A DNA stretch of 64,000 bases from Acidovorax sp. CCYZU-2555 (lineage in GTDB: Bacteria > Pseudomonadota > Gammaproteobacteria > Burkholderiales > Burkholderiaceae_C), in the NCBI RefSeq assembly GCF_018413525.1, contig NZ_JAHCDD010000005.1, positions 1 to 64,000 on the forward strand, in the 5' to 3' direction. How positions within the stretch are numbered: the stretch's first letter is position 1; each line of letters starts with the position of its first letter. The notes under the pieces are model-generated. The model worked only from the letters and a program-made list of their open reading frames with translations, searched no databases and was not told the origin of the DNA. Of this stretch, positions 1-8,819 are shown piece by piece. A program made the translations under genes and the position numbers.

Positions 1-1
1 C

Positions 2-1474
2 GAGTGCGATGTGGTCGTGCTCGGCGGCGGTCCTGGCGGCTATTCGGCAGCGTTTCGCGCCGCCGATCTGGGCCTCAAGGTCGTTCTGGTCGAGCGCTAC
101 GCAACACTGGGCGGCGTGTGCCTGAACGTGGGTTGCATCCCATCGAAGGCGCTGCTGCATGTGGCGGCCGTGATCGACGAGGTCAAGCACCTGTCGGCCG
201 TGGGCGTGGAGTTCGGTGCGCCCCAGGTCAACATCGACACGCTGCGCGGCCACAAGGAAAAGGTCATCGGCAAGCTGACCGGCGGTCTCGCGCAGATGGC
301 GAAGATGCGCAAGGTCACCGTGCTGCGCGGCTACGGCCAGTTCGTCGGCAGCCACCACCTGGCGGTCGAAGCGACGCAAGGTGAAGGCACCGAGCGCAGC
401 GGCACGACCCAGGTCGTGCAGTTCAAGAACGCGATCATCGCCGCGGGCTCGCAGGCCGTGCGTCTGCCGTTCATGCCTGAAGATCCGCGCGTGGTCGATT
501 CCACGGGCGCGCTGGAACTCAAGGAAGTTCCCAAGCGCATGCTGATCCTGGGCGGCGGCATCATCGGCCTCGAAATGGGCACCGTGTATTCGACGCTGGG
601 CGCACGCCTGGATGTGGTCGAAATGATGGACGGCCTGATGCAGGGCGCCGACCGCGACCTGGTCAAGATCTGGCAGAAGATGAACGCGCCGCGTTTTGAC
701 AACATCATGCTCAAGACCAAGACCGTGGGCGCCGAAGCCACGCCTGAAGGCATCAAGGTCACGTTCGCCGCGGCCGAAGAGGGCGGCACGGCCCCCGAGC
801 CGCAGACCTACGATCTGGTGCTGCAGGCCGTGGGCCGCACGCCCAACGGCAAGAAGCTCGCGGCCGAAGCCGCCGGTGTGTCGGTGACCGACCGCGGTTT
901 CATTCCGGTCGACATCCAGATGCGCACCAGCGCGCCGCATATTTTCGCCATCGGCGACATCGTCGGCCAGCCCATGCTGGCCCACAAGGCGGTGCACGAA
1001 GCGCATGTGGCGGCCGAAGTCATCGCCGGTGAACTGCAGGGCAACAAGGAACTGGCCGCAGCCGCGTTCAATGCCCGTGTGATTCCAAGCGTCGCCTATA
1101 CCGACCCCGAAGTCGCATGGGTGGGTCTGACCGAAGACCAGGCCAAGGCGCAGGGCATCAAGGTCAAGAAGGGCTTGTTCCCCTGGGCCGCGTCGGGCCG
1201 GGCGATTGCCAACGGCCGCGACGAAGGCGTGACCAAGCTGCTGTTCGACGATTCGCCCGAGGCCCATGGCCACGGCCGCATCCTGGGCGGCGGCATGGTC
1301 GGCACGCATGCGGGCGACATGATCGGTGAAATCGCCCTGGCGATCGAAATGGGCGCCGACGCCGTCGATATCGGCAAGACCATCCACCCCCATCCCACGC
1401 TGGGCGAAAGCATAGGCATGGCCGCGGAAGTGGCGCACGGCAGCTGCACGGACGTTCCGCCAGTGCGCAAGTAA
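2..1474 (+). CDS. lpdA: Dihydrolipoamide dehydrogenase (E3), 5'-truncated by the window edge
   Basis: FAD-dependent disulfide oxidoreductase that reoxidises the lipoyl groups of a 2-oxoacid dehydrogenase complex with NAD+. Visible: an FAD-binding GGGPGGYSAA motif at the very start, the redox-active disulfide in GGVCLNVGCIPS, a second Rossmann motif LGGGIIGLEMG for NAD, the FAD-binding AIGDIVGQPMLAH, and the C-terminal active-site HPHPTLGE with the catalytic His. The reading frame is open to base 2 upstream of the first GTG (base 11), so the true start, possibly with a lipoyl domain as in many betaproteobacterial E3 proteins, lies outside the window. Followed by a strong terminator. The pyruvate versus oxoglutarate complex cannot be decided from this fragment. 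Confidence 0.95.
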   Translation, partial: ECDVVVLGGGPGGYSAAFRAADLGLKVVLVERYATLGGVCLNVGCIPSKALLHVAAVIDEVKHLSAVGVEFGAPQVNIDTLRGHKEKVIGKLTGGLAQMAKMRKVTVLRGYGQFVGSHHLAVEATQGEGTERSGTTQVVQFKNAIIAAGSQAVRLPFMPEDPRVVDSTGALELKEVPKRMLILGGGIIGLEMGTVYSTLGARLDVVEMMDGLMQGADRDLVKIWQKMNAPRFDNIMLKTKTVGAEATPEGIKVTFAAAEEGGTAPEPQTYDLVLQAVGRTPNGKKLAAEAAGVSVTDRGFIPVDIQMRTSAPHIFAIGDIVGQPMLAHKAVHEAHVAAEVIAGELQGNKELAAAAFNARVIPSVAYTDPEVAWVGLTEDQAKAQGIKVKKGLFPWAASGRAIANGRDEGVTKLLFDDSPEAHGHGRILGGGMVGTHAGDMIGEIALAIEMGADAVDIGKTIHPHPTLGESIGMAAEVAHGSCTDVPPVRK

Positions 1475-1499
1475 TTCGCGCGTCTGCGCGGGTCGACAG

Positions 1500-1535
1500 G
1501 CCGCACAGGCTCTTCGGGGCCTGTGCGGCTTTTTT
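1500..1535 (+). terminator. Rho-independent terminator of lpdA
   Basis: Eleven-base arms GCCGCACAGGC and GCCTGTGCGGC are separated by an 8-base loop and followed by six T. It lies 26 bases after the lpdA stop and faces the opposing gene at 1548. Confidence 0.9.
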
Positions 1536-1547
1536 CATGCCGCGGCG

Positions 1548-1895
1548 TCAGCGCAGGCTGGACGCGCCATCGGGAATGAGTTCATCGCGCACGCATTCCC
1601 GGATGGCGTCAGGCACGGCCGCCTCCGCCGCGACTATGGTCTGCGGGCCGCAATCGCTTTGCCGGGTCAGGTGGTAGCGAAAGCCGTCGCGCATCCAGGT
1701 GGGGGCCTCGGTGGGCTGAATGAAAAGAGTGCGCAGCGCGTTTTGATCGGCGGGACTCAAGTCTTTGGCCAGGATGTGTCCGCGGCTGCGTATGCGCGAG
1801 CCCGGCATGCCATAGCCGGCAAGGCCGCCCAGCCGTTCGACGTCGATGCGGCCCCAGCCGGTGACCGGGCTGGTGAAAAGCAGTTCGGGCTCCAT
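1548..1895 (-). CDS. Emfourin-like protealysin inhibitor
   Basis: A 115-aa protein without signal peptide. The N-terminal half has the pattern seen in emfourins (short beta strand, VERLGGLAGYGM, then a helix around SPADQNALRTLF). Emfourins are established protein inhibitors of protealysin-like M4 proteases and are typically encoded next to the protease. Here the ATG at 1895 follows the protease stop codon by two bases (TGA CC ATG), so the pair is translationally linked. An alternative is an unrelated small protein, but position, size and the GG-aG motif all agree with an inhibitor. The assignment is by pattern and context, not by search. Confidence 0.72.
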   Translation of the reverse strand: MEPELLFTSPVTGWGRIDVERLGGLAGYGMPGSRIRSRGHILAKDLSPADQNALRTLFIQPTEAPTWMRDGFRYHLTRQSDCGPQTIVAAEAAVPDAIRECVRDELIPDGASSLR

Positions 1896-1897
1896 GG

Positions 1898-2929
1898 TCA
1901 CAACCCCACTTTCTGCCAGCCGGCATGCACCGCGTTGGCCACCGCCGATTCCTTGCCATAGAGCTCGCTGGCCGCCTGTCGGGTCTCGGTGGCAAACTCG
2001 CTCATCGACATGCGCGGGCGCTGGCCGGCGTTGGTGATCACGTGGTACCAGACCGGGCCCACGGTTTCCCAGCTTTTGCCGCCCGCCTGTCTGCAGGCGG
2101 TACAGAACGCGAGATTGGGCGGGCCGCTGGTGTAGTGCGGGTCCATGCCCGACTTGATTTCCGAGAAATGCACGGGCTGGGGCGCGAGGCAGTGCTTGCC
2201 GCCCGGGTCGGCCATGTCGCGCAGACAGGTGAAGCTGCGATTGCGCGAAGTCTTGCCCAGGATGTCGTGGCCGATCAGCCAGTCGGCCGTGGTCGCATCC
2301 TGGTTCAGCCGCCATTGGCGGAACATCGAGCCGAAGCAGTCGGAAATGCTTTCGTTGAGGCCGCCGGGCTCTTCGTCGTAGTCGAGCTGCAGCGTGTACT
2401 GGGTCAGGCCATGGGCCAGTTCATGACCGATCACATCGGTGCCCAACGTGAAATCGACAAACAGTTCGCCGTCTCCGTCACCGTAGATCATCTGCAGGCC
2501 GTTCCACATCGCATTGTTGTACTTCTTGCCGTAATGCACGGAAGACATCAATGTCATGCCCGCATTGTCGATCGAGTTGCGCTTGAAGACCTTGCGCAGG
2601 AAAGTCGCGAGATGGTCGGTTTCGGTGTAAGTGCGGCTGACGGTCGGATCCTCGTCGTTGAACGGATCCTTGATTTGCGTGCCCGGCAGGCTCTGTGTCT
2701 GCCGGCAGTCAAACAACGTGACTTCGGGATTCTCCGTCAGCGTCGTCAGCGCGTGGTTTTCGAGCAGGAAGCCCGCCAGCCTTTTGTTCTCCAGCCGGAT
2801 GCTGCGAAAGTGCTTGCTCAGTTTTGCGGAGTAATCGGCATTCTTGCAGAGGTCTTCTGAAAGTGCCGGGTCACAGGCCCAGCGCTTGAGTACATCATCT
2901 GGAATGATCTGGCATTGGCATTGATACAT
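1898..2929 (-). CDS. Protealysin-like M4 metallopeptidase
   Basis: A 343-aa zinc endopeptidase of the thermolysin family. The HExxH zinc site is HELAH at residues 169-173 and the third ligand is Glu193 in GGLNESISDCFG. There is no signal peptide. The N terminus CQCQIIPDDVLKRW resembles the short protealysin-type propeptide rather than the long thermolysin one, and the total length fits protealysin (about 340 aa). The ATG at 2929 was chosen because everything upstream in frame overlaps the EVE gene and reads as antisense-like sequence. It is cotranscribed with the inhibitor-like gene immediately downstream. Confidence 0.92.
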   Translation of the reverse strand: MYQCQCQIIPDDVLKRWACDPALSEDLCKNADYSAKLSKHFRSIRLENKRLAGFLLENHALTTLTENPEVTLFDCRQTQSLPGTQIKDPFNDEDPTVSRTYTETDHLATFLRKVFKRNSIDNAGMTLMSSVHYGKKYNNAMWNGLQMIYGDGDGELFVDFTLGTDVIGHELAHGLTQYTLQLDYDEEPGGLNESISDCFGSMFRQWRLNQDATTADWLIGHDILGKTSRNRSFTCLRDMADPGGKHCLAPQPVHFSEIKSGMDPHYTSGPPNLAFCTACRQAGGKSWETVGPVWYHVITNAGQRPRMSMSEFATETRQAASELYGKESAVANAVHAGWQKVGL

Positions 2930-3126
2930 GTTGTACCCCCTCCCTGTCCATGCAACGGAACCAGGGTCAGCCGAAGTCGGCGGTTGCCAGCGCCACCGGC
3001 TCGGGCTGATCCCCATCGCTGCGGGACGGTTGCGCACTGCGCTGCCGTTGGCCGCGTTTTCATGGTAAATCCGGGTGGATCGGGGGCATCCAGAGGCCCT
3101 ACCGGCGCGGATGACTCCGGCAGGGA

Positions 3127-3624
3127 TCAGCCGGGCTGCAGCACGTTCTCGTTGAGGAACTGCCACTCTTGCGGCGTCACTTCGCTGATCGACAGGCGAT
3201 TGCCTTTTTGCAACACCGTCATGCCGGCGAGTTCGGGATGGCTGCGCAGCTCGGCAATGCCCACGGGCCGGGTCTTGCGCAGCGCCTTGACATTGACCAG
3301 CAGCCAGCGCGGCTTGTCGATGCTCGATCGGGGGTCGTAGTAGGGGCTGGCGGGATCGAACTGCGTGGGGTCCACGCGTGCTCCGCTGGCGATGGCGGCC
3401 AGCCCGTAGATACCGGGCTCGGCGCAACTCGAATGCCAATACAGCACGCCGTCGCCCACCTGCATCTGGTCGCGCATGAAGTTGCGCGCCTGGTAATTGC
3501 GCACGCCGCTCCAGGCCAGGGTGGCATGGGGCGCGGCCAGCGCGTGGTCTATGGATTCGGTTTCTGGCTCGTTTTTCATGAGCCAGAAACGGCGCTCGGA
3601 GGAGGAGGAGAGGGCAGCGGGCAT
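3127..3624 (-). CDS. EVE domain-containing protein
   Basis: A 165-aa single-domain protein. The motif FWLMKNEPETESIDH near residue 13 and the downstream W-SGVRNYQARNFMRD, GDGVLYWHS and PGIYGLAAI segments are the standard EVE fold signature (PUA-like superfamily, binding modified bases or RNA). The ATG at 3624 is used because a start at the internal Met (KNEPE) would remove the first conserved beta strand. It lies between the protease and a DUF697-like gene with no obvious operon link. Biological role is unknown. Confidence 0.88.
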   Translation of the reverse strand: MPAALSSSSERRFWLMKNEPETESIDHALAAPHATLAWSGVRNYQARNFMRDQMQVGDGVLYWHSSCAEPGIYGLAAIASGARVDPTQFDPASPYYDPRSSIDKPRWLLVNVKALRKTRPVGIAELRSHPELAGMTVLQKGNRLSISEVTPQEWQFLNENVLQPG

Positions 3625-3661
3625 GGCTGCATTGTGACAAAGCCCGGGCGGGCTTGCCAGC

Positions 3662-4222
3662 TCAGCGCCGCGCCGCGTTGCGCGCCCGGTTCAGCAGCGC
3701 GTCGGCATGTGCCGAGCTGCCCACAGGCAGGTCGATGTCGGAAGTCTGGGCGACGCGTATGCAGTCGCGGATATGCTGCTCGCCGAGAAAGCGCAAGGCC
3801 GCATAGCCCATGGCCGCCGCGGCGGCGGTGCCGAGAATGGGCACGAACTTGCTGACCTGCTTGGCTGCCATGCGGGTCGCGATTTTCTGCACCAGCCGGA
3901 TGATCATTTCGCGTGTGACCAGTTTGCCGATCAGCACCGAGCCCACAACGGCCACCGCCTTTTGTATGCCTTCGCGCCGCGAGGGCTCAAGGGCATCGAG
4001 CTGCTCCGCGCTCAGGCCGAACTCCTTGCTGATGCGCGGCACCAGGCGCGACAGCAGCGCCGCGTCCACGGCCCAGTCAAGGCCGGGAATGGGCACGGCG
4101 CTGACGAAGGCACCGGCAAGCGCACGCCGGTGCAGCAGCTTGCGCGAACGCTGCGCCGCGGCATCGATCTGCGCCTGTCTTTCGGGCGCCACGGCGCCGT
4201 CAAAAGCTGTCGTCGAACTCAT
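3662..4222 (-). CDS. EcsC/DUF697-like membrane-associated protein
   Basis: A 186-aa protein. The segments AVPIPGLDWAVDAALL and FVPILGTAAAAAMGYAAL are glycine/proline-rich hydrophobic hairpins as in YcjF/DUF697 and EcsC-like proteins, suggesting peripheral or re-entrant membrane association. Its ATG overlaps the stop of the upstream gene at 4219-4222 (ATGA), so the two are translationally coupled. Function unknown; the partner being a stress-type membrane protein suggests an envelope role, which is inference. Confidence 0.6.
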   Translation of the reverse strand: MSSTTAFDGAVAPERQAQIDAAAQRSRKLLHRRALAGAFVSAVPIPGLDWAVDAALLSRLVPRISKEFGLSAEQLDALEPSRREGIQKAVAVVGSVLIGKLVTREMIIRLVQKIATRMAAKQVSKFVPILGTAAAAAMGYAALRFLGEQHIRDCIRVAQTSDIDLPVGSSAHADALLNRARNAARR

Positions 4223-4479
4223 CGGTCAGCGGTCTTGCTGCGCACGAACTGGTAGATGACCAGCAGCACGATGGCGCCCACGATGGAAGCGATCCAGCCG
4301 GCGGCATCGCCTTGCTGGTACCAGCCCATGGCCACGCCGATATAGCTGGCGAGGAAAGCGCCCGCAATGCCCAGCAGGATGGTCATGATCCAGCCCAGGC
4401 TGTCGTCGCCGGGCTTGATGGCCCGTGCAATCAAGCCCACGATCAGACCGACGATCAAGGTTCCGAGAAGAGAGAACAT
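4219..4479 (-). CDS. GlsB/YeaQ/YmgE family small membrane protein
   Basis: An 86-aa protein with three hydrophobic helices and the family signature GLIVGLIARAIKPG near the N terminus, followed by GIAGAFLASYIG and a C-terminal helix. Members of this family are often general-stress-induced transglycosylase-associated membrane proteins of unknown mechanism. Size is normal for the family. First gene of a two-gene coupled unit with the DUF697-like gene. Confidence 0.88.
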   Translation of the reverse strand: MFSLLGTLIVGLIVGLIARAIKPGDDSLGWIMTILLGIAGAFLASYIGVAMGWYQQGDAAGWIASIVGAIVLLVIYQFVRSKTADR

Positions 4480-4601
4480 AAGGCGGGCTCCTTGAGAGTG
4501 AGGGATTCGATACCCGACTCTAGTGCCCAGGCCACTGCGGGCCGTGTCGGACAGGGGCTTAACCTGTCGCGCAGGGCGCCTGTACCCGACAAATTACCGA
4601 C

Positions 4602-5174
4602 TCAACGCGTGACGGCCAGGGGATCGCCCGTGAGTTCGGCGGTTTCGACGCGGCGCGCACCGTCGAAACGGCGCGACCAATATGGCGTCTGCATGCTTTC
4701 GACACGCACCGTTGCACCCGAGCGTGGCGAGTGAATGAACTTGCCCTCGCCGACATAGATGCCGACATGGCTGAACGTGCGGCGCATGGTGTTGAAGAAC
4801 ACCAGATCGCCAGGCTGCAATTCGTTCTTGTCGATTTTCTGCGTGGCGTTCGCCTGCTCGTCGGCGCGGCGCGGCAGCACCAGACCCACGGTCTGCGAGT
4901 AGATGGCGCGCACGAAGCCGCTGCAGTCGAAACCCGTGGTGGCACTGTTGCCGCCGCGGCGATAAGGAACGCCCAGGAAGCCCATGGCCGCGCCTACCAA
5001 TTCGGAGGTGCGTGCCGCCACGTTATGGCCGGCTTCGTGCAAGTGGGTGTTGATTTGGGAGATGAGGCCCTTGCTGACCAGCAAGCGCTGCATGTCGTCG
5101 TCGGCGGAGCGACTGTCAGGCGCTGCATGGGCGCTGACACAGGTAAAAAGAAGAGCACACAACCATCTGGACAT
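4602..5174 (-). CDS. Secreted NlpC/P60 (C40) peptidoglycan hydrolase
   Basis: About 190 aa with a signal peptide (MSRWLCALLF then VSAHA-A) and one NlpC/P60 domain. The catalytic Cys is in FDCSGFV, the catalytic His in SHVGIYVG, and the third polar residue is the His in FIHSPRSG. This class cleaves D-iGlu to diaminopimelate bonds in the cell wall. I chose the Met at 5174 because it gives a compact signal peptide; the upstream ATG at 5192 would add six residues and is possible. The upstream region is divergent from the isochorismatase gene. Confidence 0.9.
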   Translation of the reverse strand: MSRWLCALLFTCVSAHAAPDSRSADDDMQRLLVSKGLISQINTHLHEAGHNVAARTSELVGAAMGFLGVPYRRGGNSATTGFDCSGFVRAIYSQTVGLVLPRRADEQANATQKIDKNELQPGDLVFFNTMRRTFSHVGIYVGEGKFIHSPRSGATVRVESMQTPYWSRRFDGARRVETAELTGDPLAVTR

Positions 5175-5364
5175 GGGGGCAAAGGGTAACATGGAAAGCT
5201 TGGGTGATGCACCTTGAAGTCAGGTTTTACAGTTTTTTTGCGGATTGCAACGTATTTGCATTCGCGCCCTCGGCCGCTGCGCAGGGCAGGGAGTCCGTCA
5301 GGCGCCAGGGCCGGGCCCAGGCTGCGACAATGCAGCCATTGCGGACCGAAAAAGAAAGATTTCC

Positions 5365-5967
5365 ATGTTGCTTGACTCGTTTGAATCCCAGCTGGTACTG
5401 GTGGACTACCAGGAACGCCTGATGCCGGCCATTTTTGAAGGCGCGGCCGTGCTGGCCAATGCACGCCTGCTGGCCCAGGTGGCCCAGCAGCTTGAAGTGC
5501 CTGTGTGGGGCACGGAGCAAAATCCGTCCAAGCTCGGCGCCAATGACGCCCAGCTGCGCGCGCTGTGCCAGAAGACGCTGGCCAAGATGCAGTTCAGCGG
5601 CGTCGAAGAAGGCCTGGGCGAGTGGCTGCGTCCCCCCGCACGCCCCCAGGGCGGCAATGCGCGCAGCCTGCCCAAGCACCTGCAAAAGCCCCAGACCCAG
5701 GAAGCCGAACGCGGCACCATCGTGCTCGCGGGCTGCGAAGCCCATGTCTGCCTGCTGCAGACCGCGCTCGATCTGGTCGAGGAAGAGTTCGATGTGTGGG
5801 TCGTGACCGATGCCTGCAGCTCGCGCACCGAGCGCAACCGTGACGCCGCCTTCGACCGCCTGGCCGGCGCGGGCGTCGAACTCGTGACCACCGAAATGGT
5901 GGTGTTCGAATGGCTGGGCAGCTGCGAGCATCCCGCGTTCAAGGACGTGCTGGCGCTCATCAAGTAA
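5365..5967 (+). CDS. Isochorismatase-family cysteine hydrolase
   Basis: A 200-aa protein. The N-terminal Asp (LVLVDYQERL) and the nucleophile region GCEAHVCLLQTAL identify the family, which hydrolyses amides or ether bonds of varied small molecules (nicotinamidase/isochorismatase fold). The ATG at 5365 gives a normal N terminus. Unusual: an insertion of about 25 residues rich in Pro, Gln and Lys (between WLRPPA and ERGTIVL) precedes the catalytic strand, making the protein slightly longer than simple YcaC-like members. Substrate is unknown. The gene stands alone upstream of the phosphomannomutase gene. Confidence 0.85.
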   Translation: MLLDSFESQLVLVDYQERLMPAIFEGAAVLANARLLAQVAQQLEVPVWGTEQNPSKLGANDAQLRALCQKTLAKMQFSGVEEGLGEWLRPPARPQGGNARSLPKHLQKPQTQEAERGTIVLAGCEAHVCLLQTALDLVEEEFDVWVVTDACSSRTERNRDAAFDRLAGAGVELVTTEMVVFEWLGSCEHPAFKDVLALIK

Positions 5968-6083
5968 GCCGGCATGCGCCCGCGCGCCGCCGCGGGAGCC
6001 TTGCAAGGCCGGCCTACAATGGCCGCCTCTTTTCGCCGGTGCCCGCGACGGCGCCGGAGTCCATTCTCTACAAGAGTCATTCC

Positions 6084-7472
6084 GTGCAGCTGACACCTTC
6101 CATTTTCAAAGCCTATGACATCCGCGGCGTGGTGCCGACGACCCTGAACGAAGCCGTGGTGCGCGGCGTCGGCCTCGCGTTCGGCCAGGCCGCGCGCGCC
6201 GAAGGCCAGACCACGGTGGCCGTGGGCCGCGATGGCCGTCTGTCGGGGCCTTCTCTGTCGGCGGCGCTGATCGACGGCCTGGTGGCCGCGGGCATTGAAG
6301 TGATCGATATCGGCGTCGCCACGACGCCCATGCTGTACTTCGCGGCCGCGACGCTGTGCCAAAGCGGCATCCAGGTCACGGGCAGCCACAACCCCAAGGA
6401 CTACAACGGCCTGAAGATGGTGCTCAACGGCCGCGCGATCTACGGTGAAGAGATCCAGGCCCTGCGCCGCACCATGGAAGAAGAGACCTGGCAGCTGCTG
6501 CCCGGTGGCTCGGTGCGCCATGCCGATGTGCTGGCCGACTACACGGCGCGCATCGTCGGCGACGTGAAACTCGCGCGGCCGATGAAGATCGTCGTCGATT
6601 GCGGCAATGGCGTTGCCGGCGCTTCGGCTCCGGGCATCTTCCGCGCGCTGGGCTGCGAGGTGATCGAGCTGTTCTCCGAAGTCGATGGCAATTTCCCCAA
6701 TCACCATCCCGATCCGAGCAAGCCCGAGAATCTGCGCGACCTGATTGCCGCGCTCGAAGGCAGCGATGCCGAGCTGGGCCTGGCTTTCGATGGCGACGGC
6801 GACCGCCTGGGCATCGTGACCAAGGACGGCAGCAATATCTTCCCCGACCGCCAGATGATGCTGTTCGCCGCCGACGTGCTGTCGCGCGTGCCCGGCGGCC
6901 ACATTGTGTTCGACGTCAAATGCAGCCAGCGGCTCGCGCCCGCGATCCGCGAAGCCGGCGGCGAGCCCGTGATGTTCAAGACCGGCCATTCGCTGATCAA
7001 GGCGCGCATGAAGCAACTCGATTCGCCGCTGGGCGGCGAGATGAGCGGCCATATTTTCTTCAAGGAGCGCTGGTTCGGTTTTGACGACGGCACCTATGCG
7101 GGTTGCCGCCTGCTGGAAATCGTCAGCCGCAGCGCCGATCCCAGCGCACTGCTGAACGCCTTGCCCACCAGCCACTCGACACCCGAGCTCAACGTCGCCT
7201 GCGCCGAAGGCGAGCCGCACCGCCTCACGGCCGAACTGCAGGCGCTGGCCGCCGGCAGCTTTGCCGCGCCGGCCCAGCTCAACACCATCGACGGCCTGCG
7301 CGTCGACTGGCCCGATGGCTTCGGCCTGATCCGCGCGAGCAACACCACGCCCGTGCTGGTGCTGCGCTTCGAAGGCCACAACGCCCAGGCGCTGCAGCGC
7401 ATCGAGGCCGACATGCTGGCGCTGCTCGAGCGCGTCAAGCCCGGTGCTCAAATCGGCAGCGCCGCGCATTAA
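6084..7472 (+). CDS. Phosphomannomutase/phosphoglucomutase
   Basis: A 462-aa alpha-D-phosphohexomutase interconverting 1- and 6-phosphates of glucose or mannose for exopolysaccharide and LPS precursors. The phosphoserine is Ser101 in VTGSHNPKDYNG; the Mg site is FDGDGDRLG; the sugar-binding loop is GGEMSGHIFF; the phosphate-contact loop is RASNTTPVLVLRFE. The GTG start at 6084 gives the standard MQLTPSIFKAYDIRG beginning; the open frame upstream is not family sequence. The stop abuts the waaA ATG with no gap, so the two are an operon for LPS core assembly. Confidence 0.93.
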   Translation: MQLTPSIFKAYDIRGVVPTTLNEAVVRGVGLAFGQAARAEGQTTVAVGRDGRLSGPSLSAALIDGLVAAGIEVIDIGVATTPMLYFAAATLCQSGIQVTGSHNPKDYNGLKMVLNGRAIYGEEIQALRRTMEEETWQLLPGGSVRHADVLADYTARIVGDVKLARPMKIVVDCGNGVAGASAPGIFRALGCEVIELFSEVDGNFPNHHPDPSKPENLRDLIAALEGSDAELGLAFDGDGDRLGIVTKDGSNIFPDRQMMLFAADVLSRVPGGHIVFDVKCSQRLAPAIREAGGEPVMFKTGHSLIKARMKQLDSPLGGEMSGHIFFKERWFGFDDGTYAGCRLLEIVSRSADPSALLNALPTSHSTPELNVACAEGEPHRLTAELQALAAGSFAAPAQLNTIDGLRVDWPDGFGLIRASNTTPVLVLRFEGHNAQALQRIEADMLALLERVKPGAQIGSAAH

Positions 7473-8789
7473 ATGAACTGGGCACTGGCGCTGTATTCGG
7501 CGCTGACCTGGGTCGCGCAGCCCTTGTTGCGGCGCAAGCTGCGCCAACGCGCGCGCGCCGAGCCCGGCTATGGGGTCAAGGTCCAGGAGCGCTTCGGCCA
7601 TTACGAACCCGAAAGCCTGGGGCGCGACGGCGCGGGCCGCTGGGTCTGGGTGCATGCGGTGTCGCTGGGCGAGACGCGCGCCGCGGCCATTCTGATCACC
7701 GCGCTGCGCGCGCAGATGCCCGGCATGCGCCTGCTGCTCACGCACGGCACGGCCACGGGCCGCGCCGAAGGCCAGAAGCTGCTGCGCACCGGCGATCTGC
7801 AGGTGTGGCAACCCTGGGATACGCGCGGCGCAGTGGAGCGCTTTGTTGCGCAGTTTCGCCCGGCTGTGGGCGTGCTGATGGAAACCGAAGTCTGGCCCAA
7901 TCTCGCCGCCATTTGCCGCGCCCAGGGCGTGCCGCTGGCGCTGGCCAATGCACGGCTCAACAGCAAGTCGCTGGACAAGGCATTGAAGCTGTCGGCGCTG
8001 TCGATGCCGGCCTACCAGGCGCTGGCCGCGGTGTGGGCCCAGACCCAGACCGATGCCCAGCGCCTGCGCGCGCTCGCGGCACCGGTGCGCGGCGTGCTGG
8101 GCAATCTCAAATTCGATGTGCTGCCCGACGCCGCCCAGCTCGCCCAGGGCGCGCAATGGCGCCATCGTTCGGCACGGCCCGTGGTGATGCTGGCCAGCAG
8201 CCGCGAAGGCGAAGAAGCGCTGTTCATCGACGCCTTGCGCCGGCTGGGCGCTCAGGCATTGAAAGTCCAATGGCTGGTGGTGCCGCGCCATCCGCAGCGT
8301 TTCGACACCGTGGCGCTGGCGCTGCATGCCGCGGGCCTGCGGGTTTCGCGGCGCAGCGAATGGCTGGGCGCGCCGCCGCGCGCGCTGGCCCAGGCCGGTG
8401 AGGAATGCCTTTGGCTGGGCGATTCGCTGGGCGAGATGCCGCTTTATTACGGCATGGCCGATGCCGCGCTGCTGGGCGGCAGCTTTGAACCGTTCGGCGG
8501 CCAGAACCTGATCGAGGCCGCCGCCTGCGGCTGCCCGATGCTGGTCGGTCCATCGACCTTCAACTTCGCCGAAGCCGCGGAACTCGCCTGCGCGGCGGGC
8601 GCGGCGCGGCGTGTGGCCGATCTCGATGCCGGCGTGCAGGCCGCGCTGGCGCTGGTGCACGACGTGCCCGCGCGCACCGCGGCCGTGGCGCGCTGCCTGG
8701 AGTTCGCCCAGGCGCACCGCGGCGCGGCGCAGGCGACGGCGCAGGCGATAGAGGAATTGCTGCGCAGCGGGGCCGTGGCCCGGCGCTGA
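7473..8789 (+). CDS. waaA: 3-deoxy-D-manno-octulosonic acid (Kdo) transferase
   Basis: A 438-aa inner-membrane-associated GT-B glycosyltransferase (GT30) adding Kdo to lipid IVA. It has an N-terminal hydrophobic anchor, the WVHAVSLGETRAA motif with the catalytic Glu, MLLTHGTATGR, METEVWPNL, and the donor-site GGSFEPFGGQNLIEAAACGCP near residue 345. Length is usual. ATG directly follows the mutase stop codon. The last 26 bases are imperfectly repeated just after the stop (8796-8819). Confidence 0.94.
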   Translation: MNWALALYSALTWVAQPLLRRKLRQRARAEPGYGVKVQERFGHYEPESLGRDGAGRWVWVHAVSLGETRAAAILITALRAQMPGMRLLLTHGTATGRAEGQKLLRTGDLQVWQPWDTRGAVERFVAQFRPAVGVLMETEVWPNLAAICRAQGVPLALANARLNSKSLDKALKLSALSMPAYQALAAVWAQTQTDAQRLRALAAPVRGVLGNLKFDVLPDAAQLAQGAQWRHRSARPVVMLASSREGEEALFIDALRRLGAQALKVQWLVVPRHPQRFDTVALALHAAGLRVSRRSEWLGAPPRALAQAGEECLWLGDSLGEMPLYYGMADAALLGGSFEPFGGQNLIEAAACGCPMLVGPSTFNFAEAAELACAAGAARRVADLDAGVQAALALVHDVPARTAAVARCLEFAQAHRGAAQATAQAIEELLRSGAVARR

Positions 8790-8819
8790 AATTACGCAGC
8801 GCCGTGGCCCGTCGCTGAT
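8764..8819 (+). repeat. Imperfect tandem duplication of the waaA 3' end
   Basis: Bases 8764-8789 (GCAGCGGGGCCGTGGCCCGG then CGCTGA) recur at 8796-8819 in a copy two bases shorter with one substitution. The second copy ends at the stop codon of the convergent tolC-like gene. Confidence 0.6.

Noticed and set aside
5406-8717. 1103-codon minus-strand open frame opposite the isochorismatase, mutase and waaA genes
   Set aside because: It is antisense to three well-supported genes and has the Gln/Arg/His-rich composition of a high-GC shadow frame.
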